In this document: piece after piece, positions 37,669 to 48,696 of the stretch
Position numbering within the stretch: position 1 is the stretch's first letter
Layout of the letters: each line of letters opens with the position of its first letter
Assembly: GCA_008692225.1 (NCBI GenBank)
Contig: VICG01000005.1
Location: 2,553,001-2,617,000 of the forward strand
DNA length: 64,000 nucleotides
Source: Monilinia fructicola
Taxonomy: Eukaryota > Ascomycota > Leotiomycetes > Helotiales > Sclerotiniaceae
Direction of reading: 5' to 3'
Notes under the pieces: model-generated
Seen by the model: the letters and a program-made list of their open reading frames with translations, nothing else
What the model was told of the DNA's origin: nothing
The model's database searches: none
Made by a program: the position numbers and the translations under genes

Positions 37669-39581
37669 TTAATAACATTCCCCTACACCACTTAATCTCC
37701 TTGGTCTCCCAGTTGGAGCCGTTGGAGTTCTATTTATTCCCGCCGGTTGTTTAGGAATGGCCATCCTTTCGTCATCTGCTCGGAACCCATGACTTGTACT
37801 TGTTCTCCTAGGCATGGGTAGACCTGACATGGATAAAGATTGTCCTCCACTTTTCCTTCGAGGAAGTCCAGATAGCATTGGAATGCTTGTTCCATCTAAA
37901 CCATTCACAGTCCCTCTTCGAATGGGTATTGAAGTATCGGACCCACGATTTTCGTCAACACCATAGCCAATATGTGAAACGCTCTGTGAGTGCGTATGAG
38001 GTCGCCCGTCTCCATGTCTATCCGCATAACTGCCACCAATACTACTTCGCGCCCTTCTCGAGTCTGCAATTTGCGATTGTGAATAGCTTCCTATTGGGGT
38101 CTTAGCACCTAGGCGGCCAGCACTCGATCGACTTGGTGGCCGATCATAAATTGAACCACTGGCTCGACTACCTGGTCGACTACTATATTGACTACTGTCA
38201 TTTCCATCTCGGCTTCCAGCAGGCCCAAATGAAAGCCTACCAATTCCCGATACTGAGACTTTAGGAGCATGTTTTGTCGAAGTTTCTTCCCCAGTCATTG
38301 AAGATGTAGTACTCAGACTCGCCGTACTTCCTGTCGTTCTTTTCCTGCCTCTTACTGTAAGACTTGGTGGTAAATAATTATTACCCATAGCTGATGGTGT
38401 TCTAGTGGTAGTATGAGGAGGGGTAGTCACTGGTGCAGGTAATTTCGACCTGGCAGACTGGACTCTCTGTTCCAATCTTTGCATTTGAGCTGTGAGACTG
38501 CGAATGTGCGTAAGGGATGTGGAATTTGGCAAACCACGTGTAGGAGGTGCCTTTTGTTTAGTTTGACGAATCACTGCTGGCGTCGCACTTCTCATCTGTG
38601 AATTTCCATTTGGTGTCGTGCCTCTCGAGCTACGTACTGTGCCAGATACATATCGAGATATTGCTGGTTTGGGTGTTGAGCTTGAATTTCCCGCGGGTAA
38701 TTTCAATTTGCTCCGAGGCAAATTCATTGGCGTACTCACACCGGTTCGTGCAGTTGCAGAGGCTTCTGACATTGGTGGAGACGGAGGGGTGGGAGTTTCG
38801 GAAACAGTATCTGTTGTAGAAATAGATTTCGTATCTGGCGGAGTGTTGATGAGTGGGGAAGAAGCTGTGGATCTGGGAGATGTAGAAAATGGTTCGAATG
38901 AAGGAGTACATGGTGCAGTGTAATCCGTTGTGATGGATGGAAATTGTCGTTTCCTTAGCTTGCCTTGCATAATGTCTGCCTCGACCTTGAGATCCGACAA
39001 TTCGTCCCGTAATCTCTGGGTTTCAATTCGTAATTGTTCTCTCTCTTTTTCCCCAATCTTTATTTCCTCTTCCATCATCACCCCCCGTTCGATAGACATA
39101 TTGAATTTTGATTCCATATCCTCCAAAGATGAAAAAGTATTTCTCGCCTGCCTCTCAATATCGTCATGTTGAACCTCAATATCTCGCAATTGTAGCTGCA
39201 TCGTCCGATTTGCATCACGTAAAGAAGTGATCTCCTTTTGTAATTTATTCTGCGCGGCATTTGCTTCATTCTTGGACTGCTTATATTTCGTCTACAGATA
39301 AATTTACGTTAGCAAACTATCCTCCCGATCTAGGACCTCCATCTTGGAGAAGAGAAACATACCTTCCATTCTTCCACCTCAAAACCCAAACTCTCTACCT
39401 TCTCCTGTAATAACCGTTCCCTCCTTTCCGCAGCCTCTACATCCTTCTCCAACTCTGCTTCCAACTCTTGCGAACTCGCCTGAAATTCGGTCAACTCTGT
39501 TTCTAATTGTTCATATTGTAGTTTGTAATATGCAATCGCATCGACTGGATCCGAAGGTGGTGAAGACGGTAATTCCGACAT
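37669..39581 (-). CDS. nudE: NudE-family nuclear distribution protein (dynein/Lis1 partner)
   Basis: NudE (RO11/Ndl1 relatives) binds NudF/LIS1 and dynein at microtubule ends and is needed for nuclear migration in hyphae. Two exons, 39363-39581 and 37669-39291, with a 71-bp intron (GTATGT...CTGTAG); the product is 613 aa. The junction restores the family signature [20 protein letters not shown]. The N-terminal ~190 residues form a continuous coiled coil ([57 protein letters not shown]). The C-terminal two-thirds is Ser/Thr/Pro/Arg-rich and disordered, as in other fungal NudE proteins, with a second short helix near [18 protein letters not shown]. Start ATG 39581 fits the family's short leader before the coil. 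Confidence 0.93.
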
Positions 39582-41059
39582 TTGTGATTAATTCTTTTCT
39601 CGTCGTTGTCTGAGCTTGTAGTCGTATCGTATCGTTTCGTTTCTTCTCTCTATATTAAACCCGACCTGTTGCTTGGCGGTAACATCCGTTCCTTAGATTT
39701 GCGATCTTACAAAATATTGACCAATAATATATGCAGTTGTTGCGATTATTGTTGTTGACGGTAAACAAATAAACAATACCCACTTGTATAAGTAGACCCT
39801 CAGCAATAACGTAAAGTTCAAAAAGAGGTCGAAATGGATAATCTCAAGTCGTTTGTTTCTGATCGCAAAATCCAAGTTGGATCGTTCAACGTCTGATCGC
39901 GCGGCAAACGATGAAGGTTGAGGTTTGACAAAGAATTGAAGATTGAAGTTGGAGTGTATTTGGGTTTCGTTTGCAATGATGGTCGTCAGAAGTCGTGAAT
40001 AACCCTTTATCCCTCCCGTGAAAGTAATATGAAACAAGAATTAAGTGGTAGTAGTAGTGTTTGGAAGTGTGTATTGTATTGTCGCACTGCTGAAAGTTGT
40101 AGAAGTTGAAAAAAAAAATCCGTTGGTTGTTGAGGAATGGATGATCGATCTATGTATGTATTTGTTTGTTTGGAGTATTCCTATTTGAAGCGATAACTAT
40201 TTGTATTGTTTATTGTTGATATCAAGTGTGGACAAGTCCATGAGTGAATATGAATGGTCTGGTCGATGTGAATGATCAACAGAAATCCTTGGGGTCAATA
40301 TCGAAGGAAGTACAAAGTTTATCGAATGGAAGAAGCTGCGTTTTAAATTTCTCTTGTCGTCGCGGTCGTTGTCATTTGTCGCAACCTTGGAAGGGTTAAA
40401 TTGAATACCGGGTGGGCAGCAGGGTAGTAGGAAGGGAAAAGAAAGAAGGTATATTGGGTCAGCCAATTTAATGGGAAATCAGATGAAAAGTAAAACAAGA
40501 CAGAAAGAGAAAGAGAAAGAAAGAAGAATCGATTTTGTGCTGTCGATGAGGTGTGATGGGTTGATGGGTTGACGGGTTGTTGGTTGTTGTCCAAGGGTGC
40601 AGGTGTGTGTGTGCGTGTGTGTCTGTATGTGTCTGTATGTGTAATGTGTGATGCTGTTGATGTGGTGCGATGCTGCTGCTAGGTCTGGCTGCTGCACAAC
40701 AGATAATCTTGGAAACCTCCTGAGAGTGAGAAAGGTCGAGAAGTGTGTTTAGGAGTGAAGGGGGCGGAGGCGGGAGGGGTGAAGGGTTAATGGAGAGCAG
40801 AGAGAAGAGAGAAGATTGACATGTCACGGGATGAAAGAGCGAAAAGAGTGTGAGTGAGTAAGTGAGTGAGTGAGTGAGTGAGTGATAAGTGAGTGAGTTA
40901 AGTGAGAGAGATGGCGATGGAGATGGAGATGGAGGTGGAGGTGGAGGTGGAGGACATGGAGATAGGTAGAGACAGAGAGAGAGAGAGAGAGAGAGATGTG
41001 CGATGTGAGTGGTTCAACTTTTCGATGTTATGTTTATCTGAATTGTCATTAACGAAGCC

Positions 41060-41165
41060 TGTCTAAAAGTAATGTAAATAGTGTAAATAATGTAAATAAT
41101 ATACGTAGATAATGTAAATAATGTAAATAATACACGGAACTAATGTAAATAATGTAAATAATATA
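41060..41165. repeat. GTAAATAAT nonamer-like array
   Basis: Repeated AATGTAAATAATGTAAATA words, about ten imperfect copies, giving spurious Phe/Thr/Leu-rich frames on the minus strand. Confidence 0.75.
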
Positions 41166-41480
41166 ATAGCTAATAAGCATTAATCGTATATAGAACATGG
41201 AAGGACCTAGGGATGGAATATGAAACCATGTAGATAAAGGTCTAGCGTCATCTGAATCGACGGAATGCTGATCCAGCAAGCCAATACCGGTATGAAAAAG
41301 AGTCCAAAGGTTTGACATGATAATGATCCCTTTCATATAAGGTTAACTTATCCCAGCCACCTGCGCTTTTAACAACTGGCAGTCAGTCACATGGAACCGG
41401 TGAGGTGAGGTGAACGGTGAGTTAGCTTCATTCACTTGATTCGATATTCATGGATACTTGCTGTACTGTACGGGTGATGG

Positions 41481-41650
41481 GGATGGGTGGGTAGATGGAT
41501 GATGGGTGGGTAGATGGATGATGGGTGGGTAGATGGATGATGGGTGCGTAGATGGATGATGGTGGGTAGATGGATGATGGGTGCGTAGATGGATGATGGG
41601 TGGGTAGATGGATAATGGGTGCGTAGATGGATAATGGGTGCGTGGGTGTA
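41481..41650. repeat. 19-bp minisatellite
   Basis: About nine head-to-tail copies of GGGTGGGTAGATGGATGAT with variants GGGTGCG and GATAAT; one copy lacks a G. Confidence 0.85.
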
Positions 41651-42704
41651 CGGATATTGGATATTTAAATACACTCCATCTAACCAACCTTGTATAATAA
41701 ATATATAAATCCTCCCATTTCATTTCATTTGATTTCATATCAATCATTTCTTCTCTTCTTGAGAGAACCCGGAACCTTGGAATTTCGAACAAATCTTTGG
41801 AAAATAAAAAAAACAAGGGCATCTATCTATCTTAATCTTGGGAATAGTTGCATATCCTCTACTACTCCTCCATCTCTTCCTCTTCCTCTTCCTCCTCCTC
41901 CTCCTCCTCCTCCTCCTCTCCTACTATCTCCGTATACCACGATCTATGAGGTCTTCGACTCTTCCTACCAACACCATTACAGACCAGTACAGGTACAGGT
42001 ACAGACGACACCATATACATCAAATTACCTCCCCAAAGCCTTTCGATCCTTTACGATAATGCAGCTAAGTCGATAATTGTGGGAATGCCCAGGTGGTTAC
42101 CAATAGCATTCACGTATTGACGTGTAAAATAACCGTCTCCTGATAATTTTAGATACTCACGCAGTAGTTAGTCACCTATGCCTTTCCCTTCCTGTCCTCT
42201 ACTTCTGCACAATGTCATTCCCGAGGTCATTCATGCATTCCTTGCATATGGATTAGTTCTAGGGGAGTTTTACTTCACCTGATCCTTTCTTTGCTGGTGC
42301 GCTGCTTGTCCTGAGCATGATTGGAGTTTACTTCACCTGATGCTGTTCTGTGCTACTACTGAGTCATTGAAGTCATGTGCATTTCACGATATTGATCCTT
42401 CTCATTCAACCTTGGAACAGTATGAAGGGAATCTTGACCACTTGTTTTTGTTGTAGAGGCCGGGGGGTTGGGGGGGAGGGGAGAGGGGTAATAGGGTTAC
42501 AGATTTGAATGGAGAAAGTATTGAGGTTCATTCTGTATATTTTCAAATTCTATCGTGATTGATATCTTGACCTTGGAAGTAATTGATAGAATTGATTTAT
42601 GATATACATAAATATCATTCATTCATACCGCGCGGCGTTTAGAAGTGTCATTACATTTATTACCTACCTAGGTATCATTTACTTAATCTCAGATCTTGGA
42701 ATAC

Positions 42705-42846
42705 GATATGTGTATGTGTGTATGTGTGTATATATGTATATGTGTATATGTGTATGTGTGTATATGTATATATATATATATGTATGTATGTATGTATATA
42801 TATATATGTATATATGTACATATGTATATCTATAGATATATCCATG

Positions 42847-42882
<36 letters not shown>

Positions 42883-43135
42883 AATATATATGTATGTATA
42901 TATGTATGTATGTATATATGTATGTATATGTATATATGTATGTATGTATATATATATGTATGTATGTATATATATCCATGGATATATATATATGTACATA
43001 TGTATATATGTATATATGTATATATGTATATATGTATATATGTATATATGTATATATGTATATATATATGTATGTATGTATATATTTACTCTGTATATAA
43101 TTACGGGTTATACTTTGTATATATATATATATATA
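42705..43135. repeat. TATG/TA microsatellite block
   Basis: About 430 bp of TATATG, TATGTATG and (TA)n words. It yields long Tyr/Ile/Met/His frames on both strands that are not genes. Confidence 0.9.
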
Positions 43136-43269
43136 TTATATAAGACGACCCTCAAACAAGGACCACCTGGGCACTATCAACATCACAAAAGGCTCAAAAC
43201 TTCTTTCGTAAACATACTCCGTAAATAAACATATGCATCCATGGATTTATTTATATGTACTTTCCCATT

Positions 43270-43270
43270 G

Positions 43271-43303
<33 letters not shown>

Positions 43304-43305
43304 CC
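43270..43305. repeat. TCA trinucleotide array
   Basis: About ten TCA units followed by CACCACCATTTTATTATTAT. Confidence 0.85.
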
Positions 43306-43964
43306 ACCATTTTATTATTATTATCATTATCATTATTAATAGATTAAATAACCATTTCGACGCTTCACTTAAAATTACCTGCACGGATAATTACTCCAAC
43401 AAAGTCTTTGATCCTTCCTTCAATCTCATCTTCCATCCGATAAATCCTCGCATTGACATCACATCCCACGTCAACAATCCTTGATCCAATCAAAAAAGTG
43501 GTTCTATATATATCTACAAGTATCTGATCGCAATCATGTTTCTACTCCGTACTGTACTCCGTACTGTACTCTGTAGTTATCTCATTTCATACCCCATCTC
43601 ACACGTCACATGCCATCAAGTAAATATCATTGTTGATGACGATGCGCAGAAATAACCTCGAAGATCAATCGAAGTCTCTGTCTGGCCCTCAGTCTTGTCT
43701 GAACCTGTCCCTCATTTATTGAATCAGTGTGCCAAGTTGCTACTACATCTTTCCAATCCGGTACCTAAGTATGTAAGTCTTACTCTGTAACCATAGATCT
43801 TCAGCTTCAGATATCGGAAATTGAATCACGGTTTGAAAAGTAACAAATACAAAAGTGTAATTCGCTTCACATCTCACATCTCACATCTCCTTTATTTCAC
43901 TCATTACTTTCAAGCTGCTCATTATTATCAGACATTTTTCCCATCCCATCCCATCCCATCCCAT

Positions 43965-46405
43965 TCAACCACTCTTCTTCTCTTCCCTCTTCTCCTTTCG
44001 ACTCATCTCATCTGAATCCGTCCTCTCTACCCCCGCCACCACATCCACAACCTCAATCTCTGGCCCTGAAAACCTTTTCCTCGCAGTCGTGCCCCAGGTA
44101 CCCGCGGCTACTATCATTATCACTCCTATCGCCGCCGAGGTATAATTCATGTTATCGCTCGTAACGGGATAAACGGATGGGAAATTAAACGTAATACATG
44201 CAAACAGCAGATAAGTAAGACCGACCCCATTAACGAGCAAAGAAACAACTGGTCTCATGGCCCAAGGACCTTTGAGCTGACGATGCGAACCATTAAAATA
44301 GGATATCAATCGCACGAGAAGAGGCATGGCGTACGAAAGATAGAATCCTTCGGTCGCGGATGGCGATTACCGTGTTGAATCCTGTTACGGTGCCAAAGTA
44401 AATACTGTTAAATGCCATTTGCACCAGACTCCCAAGAATAATGGCCACAACAGGAACCTGATGCTCGACACTAATTTTGCTGATTTGCTTGGAGAAGGGA
44501 AGTCCATTATCTCTAGCAAAAGCATAAAGACTTCTGCTTCCTTCAGCCAGCAGTGCGTTGGATGATGCGATGTTAATGACGACGATCATGGAAGCGAGAA
44601 AACATGCTCCAATATGACTCTTCGTTGAATCGGCATAGATCTGAATGAGTGGAACTAAAGTAGGTGTATTGGCAACAGCATCAATATCTCCTACGCAGAA
44701 GCAGACGGCGATAAGGAAGATAAAACCTGTGATGGCTCCAATGTAGACTGAGAGGACCATTGCGCGAGGAGCTTCTTTGGAGGCATCTTTCAATTCTTCC
44801 GTCATGTGGGACGGTGCATCGTCTATTGTTTTTTATCGTGTTAGCTCCAGCTATTGAGTCAGGCCGATTCAACTCCAGGTCAAGTCAAAGAGGTAAGCGA
44901 TGACCTTGACAAATTACGAGGGTAAAGAGGACTTACAGCAACACATGCCAAAAGCCGGCTGTAGTATGCCAATAATACCAGCCATAGCTGTCCCGAACCC
45001 CGTAAAGTTCTGAAAATCCTGAAAGACAAAACTAGCACTTTGCTTGTTGGTGTTGCATGCTAGGATGGTGACTACTGTCACAACAAATGATACAATGTTG
45101 AAAATGAGTGCAACAGTAGATACTTTGTCAAGAATCTTTGATCCCCAGAGATTGATGAATGCTGCAATCAAAGTCACCGTATAGGCAACCAAAACCGTGT
45201 GCCATCTCTCAATTACATATGAGGGACTGACTAGGTTCGCTTGACCAAGGATAAAATTGGCACCGATAAAACTGTTGGTTGCGCCCATGGCAAGAATACC
45301 TGTAGTCGTGGCACAGCATGTCAGAAAGGATAGTATTTTCCATGGAAAACAAGGAACATGGGATTAATTTCTCATGGAAGGTCATGAGGTGCTTCTTTGG
45401 TTTCACTTTTTTATCTGGGGTAAGACTGAAGTATGATTCAAGTATGACTCGAGAGGAGATGACTGACCGATTATCATAAACCATCCCGTCAGATAGGAGA
45501 ATTGTCTCCTCACCGATTTCGGTGATAGAATGTAGACCCATGAATATTGTCCCCCAGCAACAGGATACTCAGAGCACATCTCTGCCATAGAGTAAACGAC
45601 GCAGAGAGAGACAATACTGATGCCTATCCATCCCCAGATCATCTACATGGCCGATCACCGTTAGTTGGGCATTCGACTAGTATAACAGATAGATTTTGTC
45701 ATTCTTGACAACTGCAAATGTCTCGGACGTCGTGGAACATGTTTGAGGTTATGTCGCAATACCAGTGCCGTGCAATGTATGAACCTCTTCAAGAATTGAC
45801 GAGCGTTCTCAGAATCGAACCATAGATAGGAGAATTTAAAGCTTGGAGTTTGAGGCATCGTGAGATCTAAATGAGAAATGTGAAAGGTTACTCACTACCG
45901 GTGGACCACCAGCATTGACACCTGTGACTAGGACACCACCGAGGGCACTCCAACTGCATGAAGCCGTTAGCAAGCGTTATGCGTCCCATCTTGCCACGTT
46001 TTTCCATCCAAGGTTGCAGGTCCGGTGCCGATCACCGGTATTGGGATCCAACAGATGCACAGCATACGCAGCATACTTGCCTCGTAACGATGGAAAACGA
46101 GAAGCCAATCATGCCCAAGAGACCAAATGATCGCTTGAGTTCTGGAGTTATGCTTATCAGCAGTTGATCAAATGACGCGAATGTGTAGAAAATAGGCCGT
46201 GGAGGGATAGAAAATGTAAGGAGCTTGACGTACCAGGACGATAACCCATATTCTCCAGAGCAGCATCTTCAGCCACACCTGAAGAGAACACTTTTCCTAC
46301 GAGAGCTTCTTCTCCCATCTTATCGGTTACAACAGAATGCGGATACTCGAGATGAAGGATACCAATACCACACTTTTGGGACAAGGTAGTGGCAACTTCC
46401 AACAT
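43965..46405 (-). CDS. APC-family amino-acid/GABA/choline-type permease, one 1-base insertion
   Basis: Plasma-membrane transporter of the amino acid-polyamine-organocation superfamily, Uga4/Hnm1-like branch. Six exons: 46234-46405, 46081-46141, 45896-45953, 45468-45642, 44937-45299 and 43965-44822. The second intron starts GCAAGT (a GC-AG intron); the others are GT-AG. The ideal product is 561 aa with about 12 membrane segments. Landmarks: MGYRPELKRSFGLLGMIGFS, SWSALGGVLVTGVNAGGPP, MIWGWIGISIVSL, YPVAGGQYSWVYIL, LAEGSRSLYAFARDNGLPFS and EGFYLSYAMPLLVRL. An extra base at 44358-44359 shifts the frame just before TEGFYLSYAMP. A homopolymer error is the simplest cause. The substrate cannot be fixed from sequence. 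Start ATG 46405 gives a 29-residue leader; ATG 46318 (MGEEALVGK) is an alternative. Confidence 0.9.
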
Positions 46406-48696
46406 ATGTTGTACTGTTGATTAAGGAGTGGAGAGACATATGACCGAGGATACAACCCAGAGTATTTATAACTTATGTATAGATACTCATCATAGATCCT
46501 TACCTTATTGGGTACTCATTGACGGGTATGAGATGGGTATAGATGGGGATGCAAATTTTGATACCACATTGGAAAGAGTCGGAGGGGGTTGTTGCGAAAT
46601 GGCCATGCTAGATACCCTCTTCATCGAATGATGTTGGCTTGCCTAGCTAGACTTGTAGTGTGGGAGGGGATATGATCAAGATACGAAGCTTGAGATACGA
46701 AAGCGTTTTATGCTGTCATTAGTATCCGATATCAATTTCTCTATCAATATCTCATATATCACGGCTCTTCCCGACCAGCCCATGAGATTACTGCATTTGT
46801 GCATGTTTGTATCTTCTTCTTCTTGAATTACCGTATCGTATCGGAGAAAAGAATGAAGAATGGGGAGGGATTCGCTTGAATGGGCGTTGGGTTGTTTGGG
46901 GTTGACGGGGTCATTGTATTGGTCCGGGGCAAACATGACTAGGATATATTCTGGGGGTGCTTATCTTGTGGCTTGCCCGTAAAACTCTCCACCGAAGATC
47001 CTTTTTAAGCTTTTTGTTCCGTTGTTCATCAACATGGACTTTATTACGTTTCGCTTTGTTTTCTTCTGGTGATATGCTATCTACTGCAGTTCAATTTCCT
47101 AGCTTCATGACTTGTTACTTTTGGCTTGCTTGCTCGCATATCGATATATGAAAGAATATGCATGGTCCGGCATCTTGGTCAAGATATGACATTGCAAGTA
47201 CTCCTATTCAGTCGGATAACCTCCTCACCCCTCTCAATCTACAAGCAATGCATACTACAGACGCCATAACGTGGTCTACTCGAAATGTGTAACCTAAGGT
47301 CCATATAAACATCGAGCAAAGCTACTTTTCATGCTGGAAGTCCGAATTACGAAAACATATTAGACAGAATTTTGAAAAAATATGATAGATTCTCATCATG
47401 GTCACACGATGCAATTGCAGGAAAATATTGATTGATTCTTTTCAAACAATCGAGAGGGATGTTGCATACTCCCGACCGAAGATGGCCGAGTCTCATCATC
47501 TGCTCATCATCACCAACTCGACGCAATGACTCTCGTGTGTTTAACAACAAGTGGGAGATCTTTTACGAAACATTTCTTCTTTTATCCCGTCATATCATCG
47601 ATTCAGGCGAGTGCCAACAATGTTACCGGCGACCAACATTTGGCTTCAATGTTGGTGCCTATCAACTCGAGCGACTGAGAGATGTGAAAATGGCCAAGGG
47701 AATTTCTTTTCGATGATGTCTGGGGTCTTTGCCGTTCCTTCTCGGCCCACAAGATTCATCGCCGCGGGGAAAAGGGAAAAGGGAATTGCTTCAGCAGGCC
47801 TTTTCTTCCGTCGGATATGTACATGGAACCTGCGCAAGGCTCAGCACCATTCTTCTTTTTTCATTATTCATTGTGGTGGACAAGACGGGAAGCTGCACAC
47901 CGCCCAGCATTTCATTCGATGATTTTCCTTTCCCCCTTCCACACTAATCCGAATTTCTGGTTTGTAGCACGATCCTACACCTGTACTGATCTACAAGCCG
48001 GTAACACCAGTACATCGGCTGGGCTAGTGCAACCATTCCAGAATCTGCAAGATTTCCGCATGTACTACCCCGGATTTTTGCACTGCAGGTAGGTAGCAGG
48101 GTAGCAAAGAAGCATTGTGCAGGATCTCACCAAATAAACGACTGACTTGATCAATTAGAATATCGTAATGCATCTTGCGTGGAAGGGATGTTGGGACTTG
48201 TCAAATTCCACTCGCAGCCCACGGAGATTCATTGCCGATTGAATCAATCAAAGCGGACATAACTTCATGCCTGCAATGGGCCGTATACTGGTGATTACTT
48301 CACTTGAAGTTTTACTACGCCATGATCTTTGGAACTCTCCGCATTCTTTTGTAGGTACCCGTGGCAGATCCAGGTCTTTCTGTATCTACCTGCAGTCAGT
48401 CAGTAAGTACATGATCTGATCTCTTGACAGTCGTAGAAGACGGACGAACTTGAAGTTGATCTTGTATATAGATAACATATCACTCCTTCAGCATTGCATA
48501 CTCAACTGTCCCTTTGTTCATTGTCAGCTTGTTGACTGTGGGATATCCTGATTACCTTTCTGTTTGGCCACGTGCTTCGAGGCTGTTCCTTCCTTCTCCA
48601 TTTGTATCCAACTGTTGATCGGATGATAGTCTACCTGGTCATCATTTGCTTAGTCGTCGATATATATCAGAATATTTTTCAAAATGGAAGGACCAA
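46406..48696. promoter_or_regulatory. 2.3-kb divergent intergenic region
   Basis: Lies between the 5' ends of the permease (-) and the cysteine hydrolase (+) and must carry both promoters. Several GATA/TATC words are present, consistent with, but not proof of, GATA-factor nitrogen control. No supported gene; the open frames at 47432-47947 overlap in three frames and look random. Confidence 0.4.

Larger units (their letters stand above)
39582..43964. other. 4.4-kb low-complexity spacer (nudE promoter to permease 3' end)
   Basis: No supported gene. It holds GAAAGAGAAAG and GTGTGTGC runs (40500-40640), GAGTGAGTGAGT (40850-40890), GGAGATGGAGGTGG (40915-40955), a GTAAATAAT array (41060-41165), a 19-bp minisatellite (41481-41650), a CCTCCT run (41872-41920), a large TA/TGTA block (42705-43135) and a TCA array (43270-43305). 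Open frames here are translations of these repeats. Confidence 0.5.

Noticed and set aside
41432..41822. Thr/His/Pro/Ile-rich frames of 80-124 codons
   Set aside because: Translations of the 19-bp minisatellite.
42599..43228. Tyr/Ile/Met/Cys-rich frames of 80-141 codons on both strands
   Set aside because: Translations of the TATATG microsatellite; no start context or domain.
45661..45858. 65-codon minus-strand frame and a GGTTCGATTCT tRNA B-box-like word at about 45815
   Set aside because: It lies in the 253-bp permease intron; no T-stem, A box or cloverleaf can be drawn around the B-box-like word.
47432..48092. Set of overlapping 70-120 codon frames
   Set aside because: Three frames and both strands are equally open; no protein-like motif or consistent splice pattern.
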